NCBI GenBank assembly: GCA_003228175.2
Contig: QGNQ01000003.1
Span: 1-64,000, forward strand
DNA length: 64,000 bases
Reading direction: 5' to 3'
Source: Chloroflexota bacterium
GTDB lineage: Bacteria > Chloroflexota > Dehalococcoidia > Bin125
The notes under the pieces were generated by a model. That model did not search any database. It saw only the letters and a program-made list of their open reading frames with translations, and had not been told where the DNA came from. Positions 18,426 to 28,529 of this stretch are shown in pieces. The position numbers and the translations under genes are program-made. The number at the start of each line of letters is the position of its first letter. Position 1 is the first letter of the stretch.

Positions 18426-20816
18426 CTGGACCCGAAAACACTCAGCTACCTGGAATACCCAAAGATCGTCGCACGGCTGCGCGGGTTCTGTGCGTCGCGC
18501 GGGGGCCAGCGCCTGGCGTCGGAGCTGTTGCCCAGCAGCGACGTGGAAGAGGTACGACGCCGGCAGCGTCTGACGGCGGAGGCGGTGGCGCTGCGGACGC
18601 TGAAGCCGCAGTTCGGCCTGGGGGCGATCGGCGACGTGGAGCCGGCCGTGGAAGGCGCGGCGCGCGGCGCGATCCTGCCGGCGACGGATCTGCTGCTGGT
18701 GGCGGGCTTCCTAGGGCGTGCACAGGCGGTCCGCAACCATCTGCTGCCGATGGCGCGGGAGCTGCCGGGTCTGTCGCACATGGGGCAGCGGATCGGCGAG
18801 TTCGGGGGCCTGATCAAGGCGATCGAGGCGGCGGTCGCGCCGTCGGGCGAGATTCGTGAGGACGCCAGTCCGGATCTGCCGCGCCTGCGCCGGGAGACGC
18901 GGGAGAAGCACGATCGGCTGGTGGCCCGGATGGAGGGGATTTTGCAGCGGGCGATCGCCCAAGGGATCGCGCAAGACTCGATCATCACGGAGCGCGACGG
19001 TCGTTATGTGATCCCGATCAAGGCGGAGTCCCGCAGTCACATACGCAGCGTGGTGCACGACGTGTCGTCCAGTGGAGCGACGGTCTTCGTGGAGCCGCTG
19101 GTCGTGGTGGAGATGGGCAATGCCTGGCGCGAGGCACGGCTGGCCGAGGAGCGCGAGATCCAACGCATCCTGCGACGCCTGAGCGAAGCGATTGGGGCGG
19201 AGGGCGGGACGATCGAGGCGTCGCTGGGGGCGATCGCCGAGATCGATGTCGTGGTGGCACGGGCGGCGCTGGGGGTGGAGATGGGCGCGGCCTTGCCGGC
19301 GGCGGGCGACAGGGAGATCGGTTGGGTGGTGGAGGCGCCGTCGGAGTTGCGCCTGCAGACGGCGCGGCACCCGCTGCTGACGGGGGAGGTCGTGCCGATC
19401 TCGCTGATGCTGGGCGGCGAACATCCGGGAGTGTTGGTGACGGGTCCGAACACGGGCGGCAAGACGGTGGCGCTGAAGACGGCGGGGTTGCTGGCGCTGA
19501 TGGCGCAAGCGGGGATGGCGATTCCGGGCGAGCCGGGCTGTCGCTTCCCGGTCTACGCGGGGGTCTACGCGGACATCGGGGACGAGCAGAGCATTGAGCA
19601 GTCGCTGTCGACGTTTTCGTCGCACATGACCAACATCATCCGCATCCTGAGCGAGGCGGACGCGCACAGCCTGGTGCTGCTGGACGAGCTGGGCGCGGGC
19701 ACCGACCCGACCGAGGGGGCGGCGCTGGGGCGGGCGATCCTGTCGCATCTGCTGACCGGCGATGTCAGCGTGATGGCGACGACGCACCACAGCGAGTTGA
19801 AGCTATTCGCGCACCAGGAGGCGGCGGTGCAGAACGCCTCTGTGGACTTCGACCCGGAGACGCTTGCGCCCACCTATCGGCTGCGGCTGGGGCTGCCGGG
19901 CCGCAGCAACGCAATCGCGATCGCGCGCCGGCTGGGCATGCCGGAGTCGGTGCTGGCCAACGCGGAGGCGGGCGTGGGCCAGGACGACGCGAGCGTGGAG
20001 GGGCTGCTGGCGGACTTGCAACGCGAGCACGCCGCGGCCAGCGATGCGCGCGCGGCGGAGGAGTTCGCGCGTGGTGAGGCGGAGGAGATTCGCCACGGGC
20101 TAGCGCAGAGTCGTGACGAGCTGGAAGCGAAGCGTGAGGGCATGATCGCGCGGACCGAGCTGGAGATGGAGACGGAGCTGGCGGGGTTGCGTCGGGCGAC
20201 GCGCGCGGCGGAGAAGCAGCTGTTAAAGGGGCGGCGCGACGACATTGAGCGAGCGCGGCGGGAGGGGGAGGAGGCGGAGGCGCACCTGGTCAACGTGCGG
20301 CAGAAGCGGAGCGAGACGCGACGGCGGCGGGCGCGGCGGGCGCAGGAAGCGCCGCTGGACCCGTCGGCCATCCGGGCGGGCGACAAGGTGTTCCTGGCGG
20401 GGATCGAGCAGGCGGGGGAGGCGCTGGGGCTGGTGGGCGAGGACGGTACGCTGGAGGTGCAGCTGGGAGCGCTGCGCAGCCGTGTGCCGGTCGATCAGGT
20501 GGAGCGGACGATGCGGGACGGGTCGCCGGTGCCGAGCGCCGCGATCCACTACGACCTGGCCCCAGTGGACGTGGAGAGCCGGTTGGAGGTGCGCGGGCAA
20601 ACGCTGGATGAGGCGATTCCGGCGGTGGAGTCGTTCCTGGACCAGGCGTACCGCGCGGGATTGCAGCGGCTGGAGTTGGTGCATGGCAAGGGCACGGGCA
20701 CGCTGCGCCAGGCGGTCCGCGAGCTGCTGCGGTTACACCCGCTGGTGTCGTCGTACGAGGGGGCGGAGCGGCGTGAGGGCGGCGAGGGTGTGACGATCGT
20801 GCGGATGGCGGTGTAG
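18426..20816 (+). CDS. mutS2: Endonuclease MutS2, apparently CTG-initiated
   Basis: LDPKTLSYLEYPKIVARLRGF N-terminus conserved in MutS2 but lies upstream of the first TTG (18528); GPNTGGKTVALKT Walker A; C-terminal Smr domain (LELVHGKGTGTLRQAVRELL). Confidence 0.93.
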   Translation: MDPKTLSYLEYPKIVARLRGFCASRGGQRLASELLPSSDVEEVRRRQRLTAEAVALRTLKPQFGLGAIGDVEPAVEGAARGAILPATDLLLVAGFLGRAQAVRNHLLPMARELPGLSHMGQRIGEFGGLIKAIEAAVAPSGEIREDASPDLPRLRRETREKHDRLVARMEGILQRAIAQGIAQDSIITERDGRYVIPIKAESRSHIRSVVHDVSSSGATVFVEPLVVVEMGNAWREARLAEEREIQRILRRLSEAIGAEGGTIEASLGAIAEIDVVVARAALGVEMGAALPAAGDREIGWVVEAPSELRLQTARHPLLTGEVVPISLMLGGEHPGVLVTGPNTGGKTVALKTAGLLALMAQAGMAIPGEPGCRFPVYAGVYADIGDEQSIEQSLSTFSSHMTNIIRILSEADAHSLVLLDELGAGTDPTEGAALGRAILSHLLTGDVSVMATTHHSELKLFAHQEAAVQNASVDFDPETLAPTYRLRLGLPGRSNAIAIARRLGMPESVLANAEAGVGQDDASVEGLLADLQREHAAASDARAAEEFARGEAEEIRHGLAQSRDELEAKREGMIARTELEMETELAGLRRATRAAEKQLLKGRRDDIERARREGEEAEAHLVNVRQKRSETRRRRARRAQEAPLDPSAIRAGDKVFLAGIEQAGEALGLVGEDGTLEVQLGALRSRVPVDQVERTMRDGSPVPSAAIHYDLAPVDVESRLEVRGQTLDEAIPAVESFLDQAYRAGLQRLELVHGKGTGTLRQAVRELLRLHPLVSSYEGAERREGGEGVTIVRMAV

Positions 20817-20827
20817 GTGGTGTCGAG

Positions 20828-21448
20828 ATGATGCGTCGGATCGCCCAGGCGATCGATCCACGAGATGCGGGCGCGGTGCGCCGGCGGTCGATCCTGGAGA
20901 TCGCGGCGCGCGATTTTCTGTCGCAGCTGCCGTCGAAGAAGGGCAGCAAGGGGGGCAGCGGCTACAACGGCTGGGAGCTGTCCAACATGTGCCAGGCGAT
21001 GTTCTGGGGGATGCTGCTGATCTCGCAGCGACGCGAGCGCTACGCGATGCGGCTGATCGGCCAGGTGCAGCGCGACCTGCACGCGGTGTCGCCGTACCTC
21101 GCGGAGAAGAAGTCGGCGCAGGAGATCCTGGACGCGGTGCCGGGGGTGGATGCGGATTCGCTGGTGGGATTCGCGGACGTGGTGATCACGCAATTCCGGC
21201 CGCCGAAGTCGACGGGGGCGCCGCTGGTGCCTCGCCCGGAGGCGATTGAGCTGCTGAAGGCGGCGGGGTTGCGCGGAGCGATGGTGGGGGAGCTGCGGCC
21301 GGAGGCGGTGCGGGCGTCGTGGCTGGAGGCGCATCCCAGCGGGGAGAAGGACGAGGAGTCGCAGTGGAAGGTCGCGCAGGGGCGGGCGGAGATGCTGCTC
21401 CGGCGCTGGCAGGCGAAGCGGAAGTCGAAGGGGCGGCGGCTGCTATAG
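20828..21448 (+). CDS. Hypothetical protein
   Basis: Intact 206-aa ORF between mutS2 and rarA with consistent codon use; no family recognised. Confidence 0.7.
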   Translation: MMRRIAQAIDPRDAGAVRRRSILEIAARDFLSQLPSKKGSKGGSGYNGWELSNMCQAMFWGMLLISQRRERYAMRLIGQVQRDLHAVSPYLAEKKSAQEILDAVPGVDADSLVGFADVVITQFRPPKSTGAPLVPRPEAIELLKAAGLRGAMVGELRPEAVRASWLEAHPSGEKDEESQWKVAQGRAEMLLRRWQAKRKSKGRRLL

Positions 21449-21483
21449 GGGTTGCTTCGCCGCGCCGGCCCTATGCTGCGGCC

Positions 21484-23007
21484 ATGCCGAGACGACGCCC
21501 CGCCGGGGCTGCACAATTGGGCGGGCCGACGCTATTCGAGACGCCCGCCGCGCTGGACGCGGTGGATCCGCGGGCGCCGCTGGCGGCGCGGATGCGGCCG
21601 CGCAACCTGGACGAGTTCGCCGGCCAGGAGCACTTGATCGGCGAGGGACGCCCGCTGCGACGGGCGATCGAGCGGGACGCGATGCCGTCGGCGATCTTTT
21701 GGGGCCCGCCGGGGGTGGGCAAGACGACGCTGGCCCGGATCGTGGCGCGGGCGACGCAGGCGGTCTTCGTGCAACTGTCGGCGGTGTCGAGTGGGGTGGC
21801 GGACTTGCGCAGTGCGATGTCCGACGCGCAGGTGCGCGGCCGTGACGGCGGGCCGCGGACGATCCTGTTCATCGATGAGATACATCGCTTCAACAAGGCG
21901 CAGCAGGACGCGGTACTGCCCTACGTGGAGGACGGCACGATCACGCTGATCGGGGCGACGACGGAGAATCCGTCGTTCGAGGTGATCGCGCCGCTGCTTT
22001 CGCGGTCGCGAGTGTTCACACTGGAGCCGCTTGCGCCGGAGGCGCTGGCGTCGTTGCTGCGGCGGGCGCTGAGCGACGAGGAGCGCGGGCTGGCCCGGTT
22101 CAGCGTGGGGGTGGAGGAGGAGGCGCTGCGAGCGCTGGTCGATCTGAGCGGCGGCGACGCACGATCGGCGCTGAACACGTTGGAGCTGGCGGTCAAGGAT
22201 GTGGCGTCGGAGGGGCGGCTGGAGGCGCGGGAGGTGGCGGTGGCGGACGTGGAGTCGATCGTCGAACGACGGCTGCGGCACGACAAGTCGGGCGACGCGC
22301 ATTACGACACGATCTCGGCCTTCATCAAGTCGCTGCGCGGGTCGGACCCGGACGCGGCGGTGTACTGGCTGGCGCGATTACTGGAGGCGGGCGAGGACCC
22401 GCTCTTCATCGTGCGGCGGATGGTGATTCTGGCGGCCGAGGACGTGGGCCTGGCGGATCCACAGGCGCTAGCGGTGGCAGTGTCGGCGCAGCAGGCGGTG
22501 CACTTCGTGGGGATGCCGGAGGGCTACCTGATCCTGGCCGAAGCGGCGCTCTATCTGGCGCTGGCGCCGAAGAGCAACTCCGCGATGACTGCCTATCAAG
22601 CAGCGATGGCGGACGTGCAGGCGCAGGGGCAGCTACCGGTGCCGCTACACCTGCGCAACGCGGTGACGGGGCTGATGAAGTCGCTGGGCTACGGCGCGGG
22701 CTACGAGAACGCCCACGATCACGAGGGCAATGTGGCGGCGGAGCAGGTCCATCTGCCGGAGGCGCTGACGGGTCATCGGTACTACCGGGCGGGGACGAAG
22801 GGGGAGGAGGCGTCGCCTTCGAGTTCACTCCGGTCAGGCGAGCAAGAAGGGCGCCATCGTGCGCCAGACGCGCCGCAGCTGCGTGCCTCGGAGGGGCGGG
22901 AGCGCCCAGCGCCCCGGGAGCGGCAGCGACCAGCGCCACCCGAGCGGCAGCGCCCAGCGCCCCCGGAGCGGCCGGGGGCGACGGAGCGGGATGTGCGTCG
23001 TGACTGA
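21484..23007 (+). CDS. rarA: Replication-associated recombination protein RarA (MgsA)
   Basis: LAARMRPRNLDEFAGQEHLIG, WGPPGVGKTTLARI, DEIHRFNKAQQDAVLPYVEDG, GATTENPSFEV. Confidence 0.95.
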   Translation: MPRRRPAGAAQLGGPTLFETPAALDAVDPRAPLAARMRPRNLDEFAGQEHLIGEGRPLRRAIERDAMPSAIFWGPPGVGKTTLARIVARATQAVFVQLSAVSSGVADLRSAMSDAQVRGRDGGPRTILFIDEIHRFNKAQQDAVLPYVEDGTITLIGATTENPSFEVIAPLLSRSRVFTLEPLAPEALASLLRRALSDEERGLARFSVGVEEEALRALVDLSGGDARSALNTLELAVKDVASEGRLEAREVAVADVESIVERRLRHDKSGDAHYDTISAFIKSLRGSDPDAAVYWLARLLEAGEDPLFIVRRMVILAAEDVGLADPQALAVAVSAQQAVHFVGMPEGYLILAEAALYLALAPKSNSAMTAYQAAMADVQAQGQLPVPLHLRNAVTGLMKSLGYGAGYENAHDHEGNVAAEQVHLPEALTGHRYYRAGTKGEEASPSSSLRSGEQEGRHRAPDAPQLRASEGRERPAPRERQRPAPPERQRPAPPERPGATERDVRRD

Positions 23008-23368
23008 GCCCCCCAGCCTGCGGCCGCGGGAGTCGTTCCCGGGGGTGTCGCGGGAGGCAGTGGATGCGATCGGAGCGCTGTTCGGTGTCGGGGCGGAGCG
23101 GGAGCCGTACGAGCCTGTGCCGGGCGAGGCGGTCTACGCGCTGCGCTACCGCAGCGAGACGGGGACGCTGCGGCTGCTGCTGTGGCCATCGCTGGGGCGA
23201 GTCGATGTGCAATGCGGGCCGCACGCCTGGGTGGCGAAGGGGGTGGTGGAGACGGAGGTGATCGCCGGGCTGGAGGTGATCTTCCGCTTTGGGGATGTCG
23301 GGGACGCCGAGCCGGAGGGGACGCTGTTCGTCGCGCTCAAGGGCGATGTGATGATGGTGGGGGGCTGA
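22991..23368 (+). CDS. Hypothetical protein overlapping the 3' end of rarA
   Basis: 125-aa ORF, ATG at 22991, no recognised family. Confidence 0.6.
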   Translation: MCVVTEPPSLRPRESFPGVSREAVDAIGALFGVGAEREPYEPVPGEAVYALRYRSETGTLRLLLWPSLGRVDVQCGPHAWVAKGVVETEVIAGLEVIFRFGDVGDAEPEGTLFVALKGDVMMVGG

Positions 23369-23381
23369 GAGCGGTCGCTGG

Positions 23382-23963
23382 TCAGTGTTGGTAGCCGAGC
23401 TGGAGGGCGACTTCTTCCAGGAGGCGGCGCAACATGAGGCCGGTTGCGCCCCAGATCACGTGGTGGCGCCAGAGGTAGTCGCGCATCTCGAACGTCTCGC
23501 CGTCGCGCTCGTAACGGCGGACGGCGTGATTGGCCGGGTCCAGCAGGTGGGTCAGGGGCACTTCCAGGACCTCCGCGACTTCGACTTCGCTGACCCGGAA
23601 GGGGTAAGGAGCACGGTCCAGCAGGCCGAGGAAGGGGGTGACGTGGAAGTTCGTGATCGTGACGTGGTGGCTGACCTCGCCCAGGATTTGGACGTGGTTG
23701 GGCTCGATGCCGGTCTCCTCCCAGGCCTCGCGCAGGGCGGTGCGACGCAGGTTCTCGTCGTCGGGCTCCCAGATGCCGCCGGGGAATGAGATCTCGCCTT
23801 TGTGATGCTCGACGAGCTGGCTACGCACGGTGAAGATGATGTGCGGCTCGTCGTAGGGCAGGACGGGGATGAGGACGGCGGCGGGGGGGTTGTCACCGGG
23901 GTCGAGGCGATGGGGCTGGTGGGCGTCGATCGCGGCGTGGAGCGCAGGCCAGAGTTCGGGCAT
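23382..23963 (-). CDS. NUDIX hydrolase (CoA pyrophosphatase/NudL-like)
   Basis: ISFPGGIWEPDDENLRRTALREAWEETGIEPNHVQILG. Confidence 0.9.
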   Translation of the reverse strand: MPELWPALHAAIDAHQPHRLDPGDNPPAAVLIPVLPYDEPHIIFTVRSQLVEHHKGEISFPGGIWEPDDENLRRTALREAWEETGIEPNHVQILGEVSHHVTITNFHVTPFLGLLDRAPYPFRVSEVEVAEVLEVPLTHLLDPANHAVRRYERDGETFEMRDYLWRHHVIWGATGLMLRRLLEEVALQLGYQH

Positions 23964-24029
23964 GCGCCGAAGGTACCAGGAGCAGGCCCGTGCCCGGGGG
24001 TGCGCGAGTGCGCGCGGGCGGAGGGGTGG

Positions 24030-24102
24030 TGGGCCCGCCAGGATTCGAACCTGAGACCGAGCGGTTATGAGCCGCCTGCTCTGACCTCTGAGCTACAGGC
24101 CC
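24030..24102 (-). tRNA. tRNA with CAT anticodon (elongator Met or Ile2)
   Basis: RC GGGCCTG-TA-GCTCAGAGGTCAGAGC-A-GGCGG-CTCATAA-CCGCT...TCAGG-TTCGAAT-CCTGG-CGGGCCC-A folds as a cloverleaf. Confidence 0.92.
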
Positions 24103-24279
24103 CGCGTATCCCCGTCGCATGACGCCTCCGCATGGTAGGACGCGGCGTCGGCCGCGCGGGTTGGCCGGTCGATTGGCCTGGCCAGGGGTGCCTCCGGGAG
24201 ACAGCCTAGGGACCGATGATTCAGTGGGCGCAGGCGGCGGCGAACGGATCGACGCGCACGGGCCCCGTGGGAGACGCCG

Positions 24280-25080
24280 ATGGACGACCGTGACTACGCG
24301 ATGATGATCCGCAAGATCGACGAGCTGTTCGATCTGGATCTGCGCAGCTACAAGGAAGGGCAGATGCGCTGGCGGCTGTCGACGTTTGTCTCACGCAGCG
24401 GCTGCGAGAGTACGGCGGCGTTCGTGGGGCGATTGTCGCGTGACGCGACGCTGGTCGACGACCTGCGCACGATGTTGACGATCAATGTGACGGAGTTCTT
24501 TCGCGACGCGGCGCAGTGGCGCACGCTGCGGGAGTCGGTGCTGCCGGATCTGCTGCAACGGACGAGCACGCCCAAGGTCTGGAGCGCGGGCTGTTCGCAC
24601 GGCGGCGAGCCGTACAGCCTGGCGATGCTGCTGGCGGAGGCGGGGGTGCGGCGGGCGTCGATCGTGGCGACGGACCTGGACCGGCGGATCCTGTCGCACG
24701 CGAAGGCGGGAGGCCCCTACGGACCAAAGGATGTCGTATCGGTGCCGCCGGAGATCCGCGCCAGCGCCTTCGAGGAGCGCGACGACGGCCTGTACGTGGG
24801 CGCGGCGGTTCGCAAGCAGGTGCAGTTCCGGGAGCTCAACCTGCTGCGCGATCGCTTCCCGACAGGGGTCGACCTGGTGGTGTGTCGGAACGTAATCATC
24901 TATTTCACGGATGACGTGAAAACGGACCTGATGCGACGTTTCCACGAGGCGCTAACGCCAGGCGGGGTGCTGTTTATTGGCGCAACGGAGTCCATGCTCA
25001 ATGCGGAGGATCTGGGATTCAGCCGCCTCGCGTCGAGCTTCTACACACGACCGAACCCGGACATGGCGCGAGCGGCCTAG
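24280..25080 (+). CDS. cheR: CheR-type protein-glutamate O-methyltransferase
   Basis: LTINVTEFFRDAAQW, WSAGCSHGGEPYSLAM, DLVVCRNVIIYFTDDVK. Confidence 0.9.
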   Translation: MDDRDYAMMIRKIDELFDLDLRSYKEGQMRWRLSTFVSRSGCESTAAFVGRLSRDATLVDDLRTMLTINVTEFFRDAAQWRTLRESVLPDLLQRTSTPKVWSAGCSHGGEPYSLAMLLAEAGVRRASIVATDLDRRILSHAKAGGPYGPKDVVSVPPEIRASAFEERDDGLYVGAAVRKQVQFRELNLLRDRFPTGVDLVVCRNVIIYFTDDVKTDLMRRFHEALTPGGVLFIGATESMLNAEDLGFSRLASSFYTRPNPDMARAA

Positions 25081-25195
25081 CGCCGGGTCGGAGGGACGCG
25101 GGCCTCCTGGCCAGTGCGGCGCGGCCCAGACACCGTAGCCGGAGCGTATCGCGGGTGATTCCCTCCGCAGGGGTGCGCCCGGCTAGCCTGTGGGC

Positions 25196-25816
25196 ATGCA
25201 ATCGCGTTCCATTCCCACGTTCCGGCGAATCGGCGGATGGCGTGCCTCGCTGGCGCTGTTGCTGATCGCGGCGCTGGCGTTGGCGGCCTGTAACGACGAG
25301 GCGCCGGTGGTGGTGCGGGCGCCGGACGGGGCTGTCGCGTCGGAATCGACGCTGCCGGCGGCGACGCCCATCCCGGATGACATCGACGATGGGCTGGAGC
25401 TGCCGGACGACAGCGATCCGATCTCGTTCGACTACGTGCAGCTGGTGATGGTGACGGCGGGCGGGGAGCTGGCGATCGGGGCGCTGGTGGCGGACACGAT
25501 CCGGCGTCGGACGCGGGGGCTGATGTTTCGCGAGGAGCTGCCGGATTACACGGGCATGATCTTCGCGTTCCCGGTTGAGACACGATCGCCGTTCTGGAAC
25601 CAGGATTCGCCGATGGACCTGGAGATCGCGTTCCTGGACGCGGAGGGTGTGGTGCAGGAGATTCTGCTCTTGCGCGGGAATGATCCTACGCTGGTGACGC
25701 CGGAGACGCGGTATCTGTTCGCGGTCGAGATGCCGGCCGGGTGGTGGTTGGAGAACGGCGCCGCGGTGGGGACGCGTTTCGTGATTCCGGCAGGGGTGGT
25801 GGGGTTGGCGGAGTAG
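25196..25816 (+). CDS. DUF192 lipoprotein
   Basis: Signal/lipobox LALAACN; RTRGLMFREELPDYTGMIFAFP...FWNQDSPMDLEIAFLDAEG. Confidence 0.85.
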   Translation: MQSRSIPTFRRIGGWRASLALLLIAALALAACNDEAPVVVRAPDGAVASESTLPAATPIPDDIDDGLELPDDSDPISFDYVQLVMVTAGGELAIGALVADTIRRRTRGLMFREELPDYTGMIFAFPVETRSPFWNQDSPMDLEIAFLDAEGVVQEILLLRGNDPTLVTPETRYLFAVEMPAGWWLENGAAVGTRFVIPAGVVGLAE

Positions 25817-26001
25817 CGTGCGTTGGCAGCGGGAATCCGTTGCTGTGTGGGTGCTGTTCTCTGCGCGTTCGAGCGGCGGCCCGCTTGGTCCACCAATGCA
25901 GGTAGTATCCAGGGACGTGAGCGCGAGGGCGCCGCGACACCCAGTCCGGCGCGGCGAATGCTGAGGCGCCGGCCTTGGGCCGGATTCGGAGGGACGATCT
26001 G

Positions 26002-26100
26002 ATGAAGAAGATGCTGCGTATTGGTGTGTTGCTCGCTGCGGTGGCTGGGTTCGGCAAGATGATCATGGGCCGGAAGAACCGAGACGAAGAAGAAGCCTAG
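26002..26100 (+). CDS. 32-aa putative membrane-anchored microprotein
   Basis: ATG at 26002: MKKMLRIGVLLAAVAGFGKMIMGRKNRDEEEA*; absent from the ORF track because of size. Confidence 0.5.
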   Translation: MKKMLRIGVLLAAVAGFGKMIMGRKNRDEEEA

Positions 26101-26185
26101 GGATCGATCACGCCGCCCGGCGTCGGAATCGGTTCGATCGCACGACCGTGACCGCGCTCGCCGGAGCGCAGCGGGGAGGGGCGTC

Positions 26186-27844
26186 ATGGACTCCGCCCAG
26201 CCTGAGGCGACGCCTTACGATGTCGTCATCGTTGGTGGGGGTATCTGCGGCGCCGCGGCGGCCCTGGCGCTCACTCAAGGCGGCTATCGCATCCTGCTGC
26301 TAGAGCAGGCCGACTTCGCGTCGGGATCGACGGCGGCGTCGACGCGACTGGTGCAGGGCGGCTTGCAGCATCTGGAGTCGGTGCAGGCGCGCCGGCTGCA
26401 CGAGTCGCTGCACGCACGCGAGCGGCTGCTGCGTAGCCGGTCGCATCTGGTGCGTCCGCAACCGTTCCTGCTGCCGGTCTACCGCGACGACGGTCGGACG
26501 CCGGCATTCGTGCGGGCAGGGCTGGCGCTCTATGACCTGCTGACGCCTCGCAAGGTGGGGCCCTGGAGTCGTGGGTTCCCGGCCCGGGCGGTGCGGCGGA
26601 TGGAGCCATCGCTGGCGACGGACGGGCTGCGCGCGACGTATCGGATCCACGACGGCGTGGTGGATCTGCCCGAGCGCCTCTGCCTGGAGTATCTCCGCGA
26701 GGCCCGCGAAGGCGGCGCCGACTTGCGGAACTACACGTCTGTGGACTTCATTCTGGGCAGTGACGGGGGCAGCCGGGCGGGGGGGGTGGACTACCACGAT
26801 GTGCTGAGCGGCCAGCGACACACGGCGCATGCACGTCTGGTGCTGAACGCGGCGGGGCCCTGGGTGGACGACGTCCTGCAAACAACCGGCCGGGCGATGC
26901 GTCCGCGGCTTCGTTCGATTCAGGGAACGCACGTGGTGCTGGACCTGGCGGGGCGCGGACCTACGCACGGACTGCTGGCGCGGCGCGGACAGGGGCAGTC
27001 GCCGGTGGTGGTGGTGCCCTGGCTGGGAATGCACATCGTGGGGGTAGCGGAATCGATACCGCCGCGGACCGGCACTCAACAGACGCAGCCGAGCAGTCAT
27101 GAGATCGATGGCCTGCTGGACGCGGCCGATCGACTATTGCCGGGCGTGGGGATGAATCGATCGCACGCGGTGTATGCGTACTCAGGCCTGCAACCGTGGG
27201 GAGATCCGGCGGAGCCGGGCAGTCGATCGGGGCGGGTGATCGATCACGGCCAGGATGGAATGCCGGGCCTGCTCTCGATCGTGGGCGGCACGTTGACGAA
27301 CGCGGCAGCGACGGCGGACCGGGCGGTGAAGGCCGTGCGGGCGTCGATCGGCGGGGCGCCCCGGCGCAGTGGCCCGCGGGCGCTGCCGCCACGGGCGCCC
27401 GCGAACGTGTCCTTCTTGCCACCGGAGACGATGGCGCATCTGCGCGGTCGCTACGGCCCACGCTCGCCGGAGGTCGCGTCGTACGCGGGCCTGGATGCGG
27501 CGCTGGCGGAGCCCATCAGCCCCTACCACCCGGACATCGGTGCGCAGGTCGTCTACGCGCTGGAACACGAGCAGGCGCGGACCGTGGGAGATGTGCTGTT
27601 GCGCCGGACACCGGTGGGCCGAACGGGCGACCTGGGCCGGCTGGCGGCGGATCGGGTGGCAGGGATCATGCAGGAGCGGCTGGGCTGGTCGCAGGCGGAG
27701 CGCGCGCAGGCGGTGCGAGACTACGACCTGGAGCTGCATCGGACGCTGACGGTTCTTCGTGACTGGGATGGGCGTCCTGTGCGGGATGGGGCGTCAGCCG
27801 ACGAGTCCAGCGCGGAGGCCGCAACGGACGAGCGCCCCGCCTAG
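26186..27844 (+). CDS. glpD: FAD-dependent glycerol-3-phosphate dehydrogenase
   Basis: DVVIVGGGICGAAAALALTQGG, GSTAASTRLVQGGLQHLES, LLSIVGGTLTNAAATAD. Confidence 0.9.
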   Translation: MDSAQPEATPYDVVIVGGGICGAAAALALTQGGYRILLLEQADFASGSTAASTRLVQGGLQHLESVQARRLHESLHARERLLRSRSHLVRPQPFLLPVYRDDGRTPAFVRAGLALYDLLTPRKVGPWSRGFPARAVRRMEPSLATDGLRATYRIHDGVVDLPERLCLEYLREAREGGADLRNYTSVDFILGSDGGSRAGGVDYHDVLSGQRHTAHARLVLNAAGPWVDDVLQTTGRAMRPRLRSIQGTHVVLDLAGRGPTHGLLARRGQGQSPVVVVPWLGMHIVGVAESIPPRTGTQQTQPSSHEIDGLLDAADRLLPGVGMNRSHAVYAYSGLQPWGDPAEPGSRSGRVIDHGQDGMPGLLSIVGGTLTNAAATADRAVKAVRASIGGAPRRSGPRALPPRAPANVSFLPPETMAHLRGRYGPRSPEVASYAGLDAALAEPISPYHPDIGAQVVYALEHEQARTVGDVLLRRTPVGRTGDLGRLAADRVAGIMQERLGWSQAERAQAVRDYDLELHRTLTVLRDWDGRPVRDGASADESSAEAATDERPA

Positions 27845-27878
27845 CACTCCGGCTCGACCGCGACCGGAAGGACCGCGT

Positions 27879-28499
27879 ATGTCCTGGCTCTTCGCGCAGT
27901 GGTATGGCCTGATCACGAGGCGGGAGTCGCCCGCGATGCGGGAGACGCGGGCGCAGCTCGTGCAGGGGCTGCGCGGCGCGATTCTGGAGGTTGGCGTGGG
28001 GAGTGGCCGCAACCTGCCGCTCTACGACGCTGCCGCGCACGTCACCGCGGTGGACTACAACCGGCACATGTTGCCGAAAGCGGCGGCGCGGATCGGGGAT
28101 GCGCAGGCGGGCGTCGATTTGCCTGTCGCCAGCGTTGAGGCGTTGCCGTTTGCGGATGACCACTTCGACCACAGTGTGGCGGGGCTGGTGTTCTGCAGCG
28201 TTGGCGACCCCGCGCAGGGGCTGCGGGAGCTTGTGCGCGTGACGCGGCCCGGCGGCGAGATTCGGCTGTGGGAGCATGTCGCCGCAGCGCCGGGCTGGAC
28301 CCGGCGAGCGCAGCAGACATTGAATCCGTTCTGGAGTCGTCTGGGCGACGGCTGCCGTCTGGACCGCGATACGGTGGGGCTGGTTGAGGCCGTGGGCCTC
28401 GTGATCGACGAGGTGCTGCCCGTGCGGGGGCTACCGCGCTTGCTGCCCGCGCGGTTGATCTGCGCCCGGGCGCCGCGAGGCGATGCGGATCGGGCCTGA
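27879..28499 (+). CDS. Class I SAM-dependent methyltransferase
   Basis: ILEVGVGSGRNLPLY...ALPFADDHFDHSVAGLVFCSV. Confidence 0.88.
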   Translation: MSWLFAQWYGLITRRESPAMRETRAQLVQGLRGAILEVGVGSGRNLPLYDAAAHVTAVDYNRHMLPKAAARIGDAQAGVDLPVASVEALPFADDHFDHSVAGLVFCSVGDPAQGLRELVRVTRPGGEIRLWEHVAAAPGWTRRAQQTLNPFWSRLGDGCRLDRDTVGLVEAVGLVIDEVLPVRGLPRLLPARLICARAPRGDADRA

Positions 28500-28529
28500 G
28501 GCCAGGCGACCCCTCGCCGATGATCGTTC

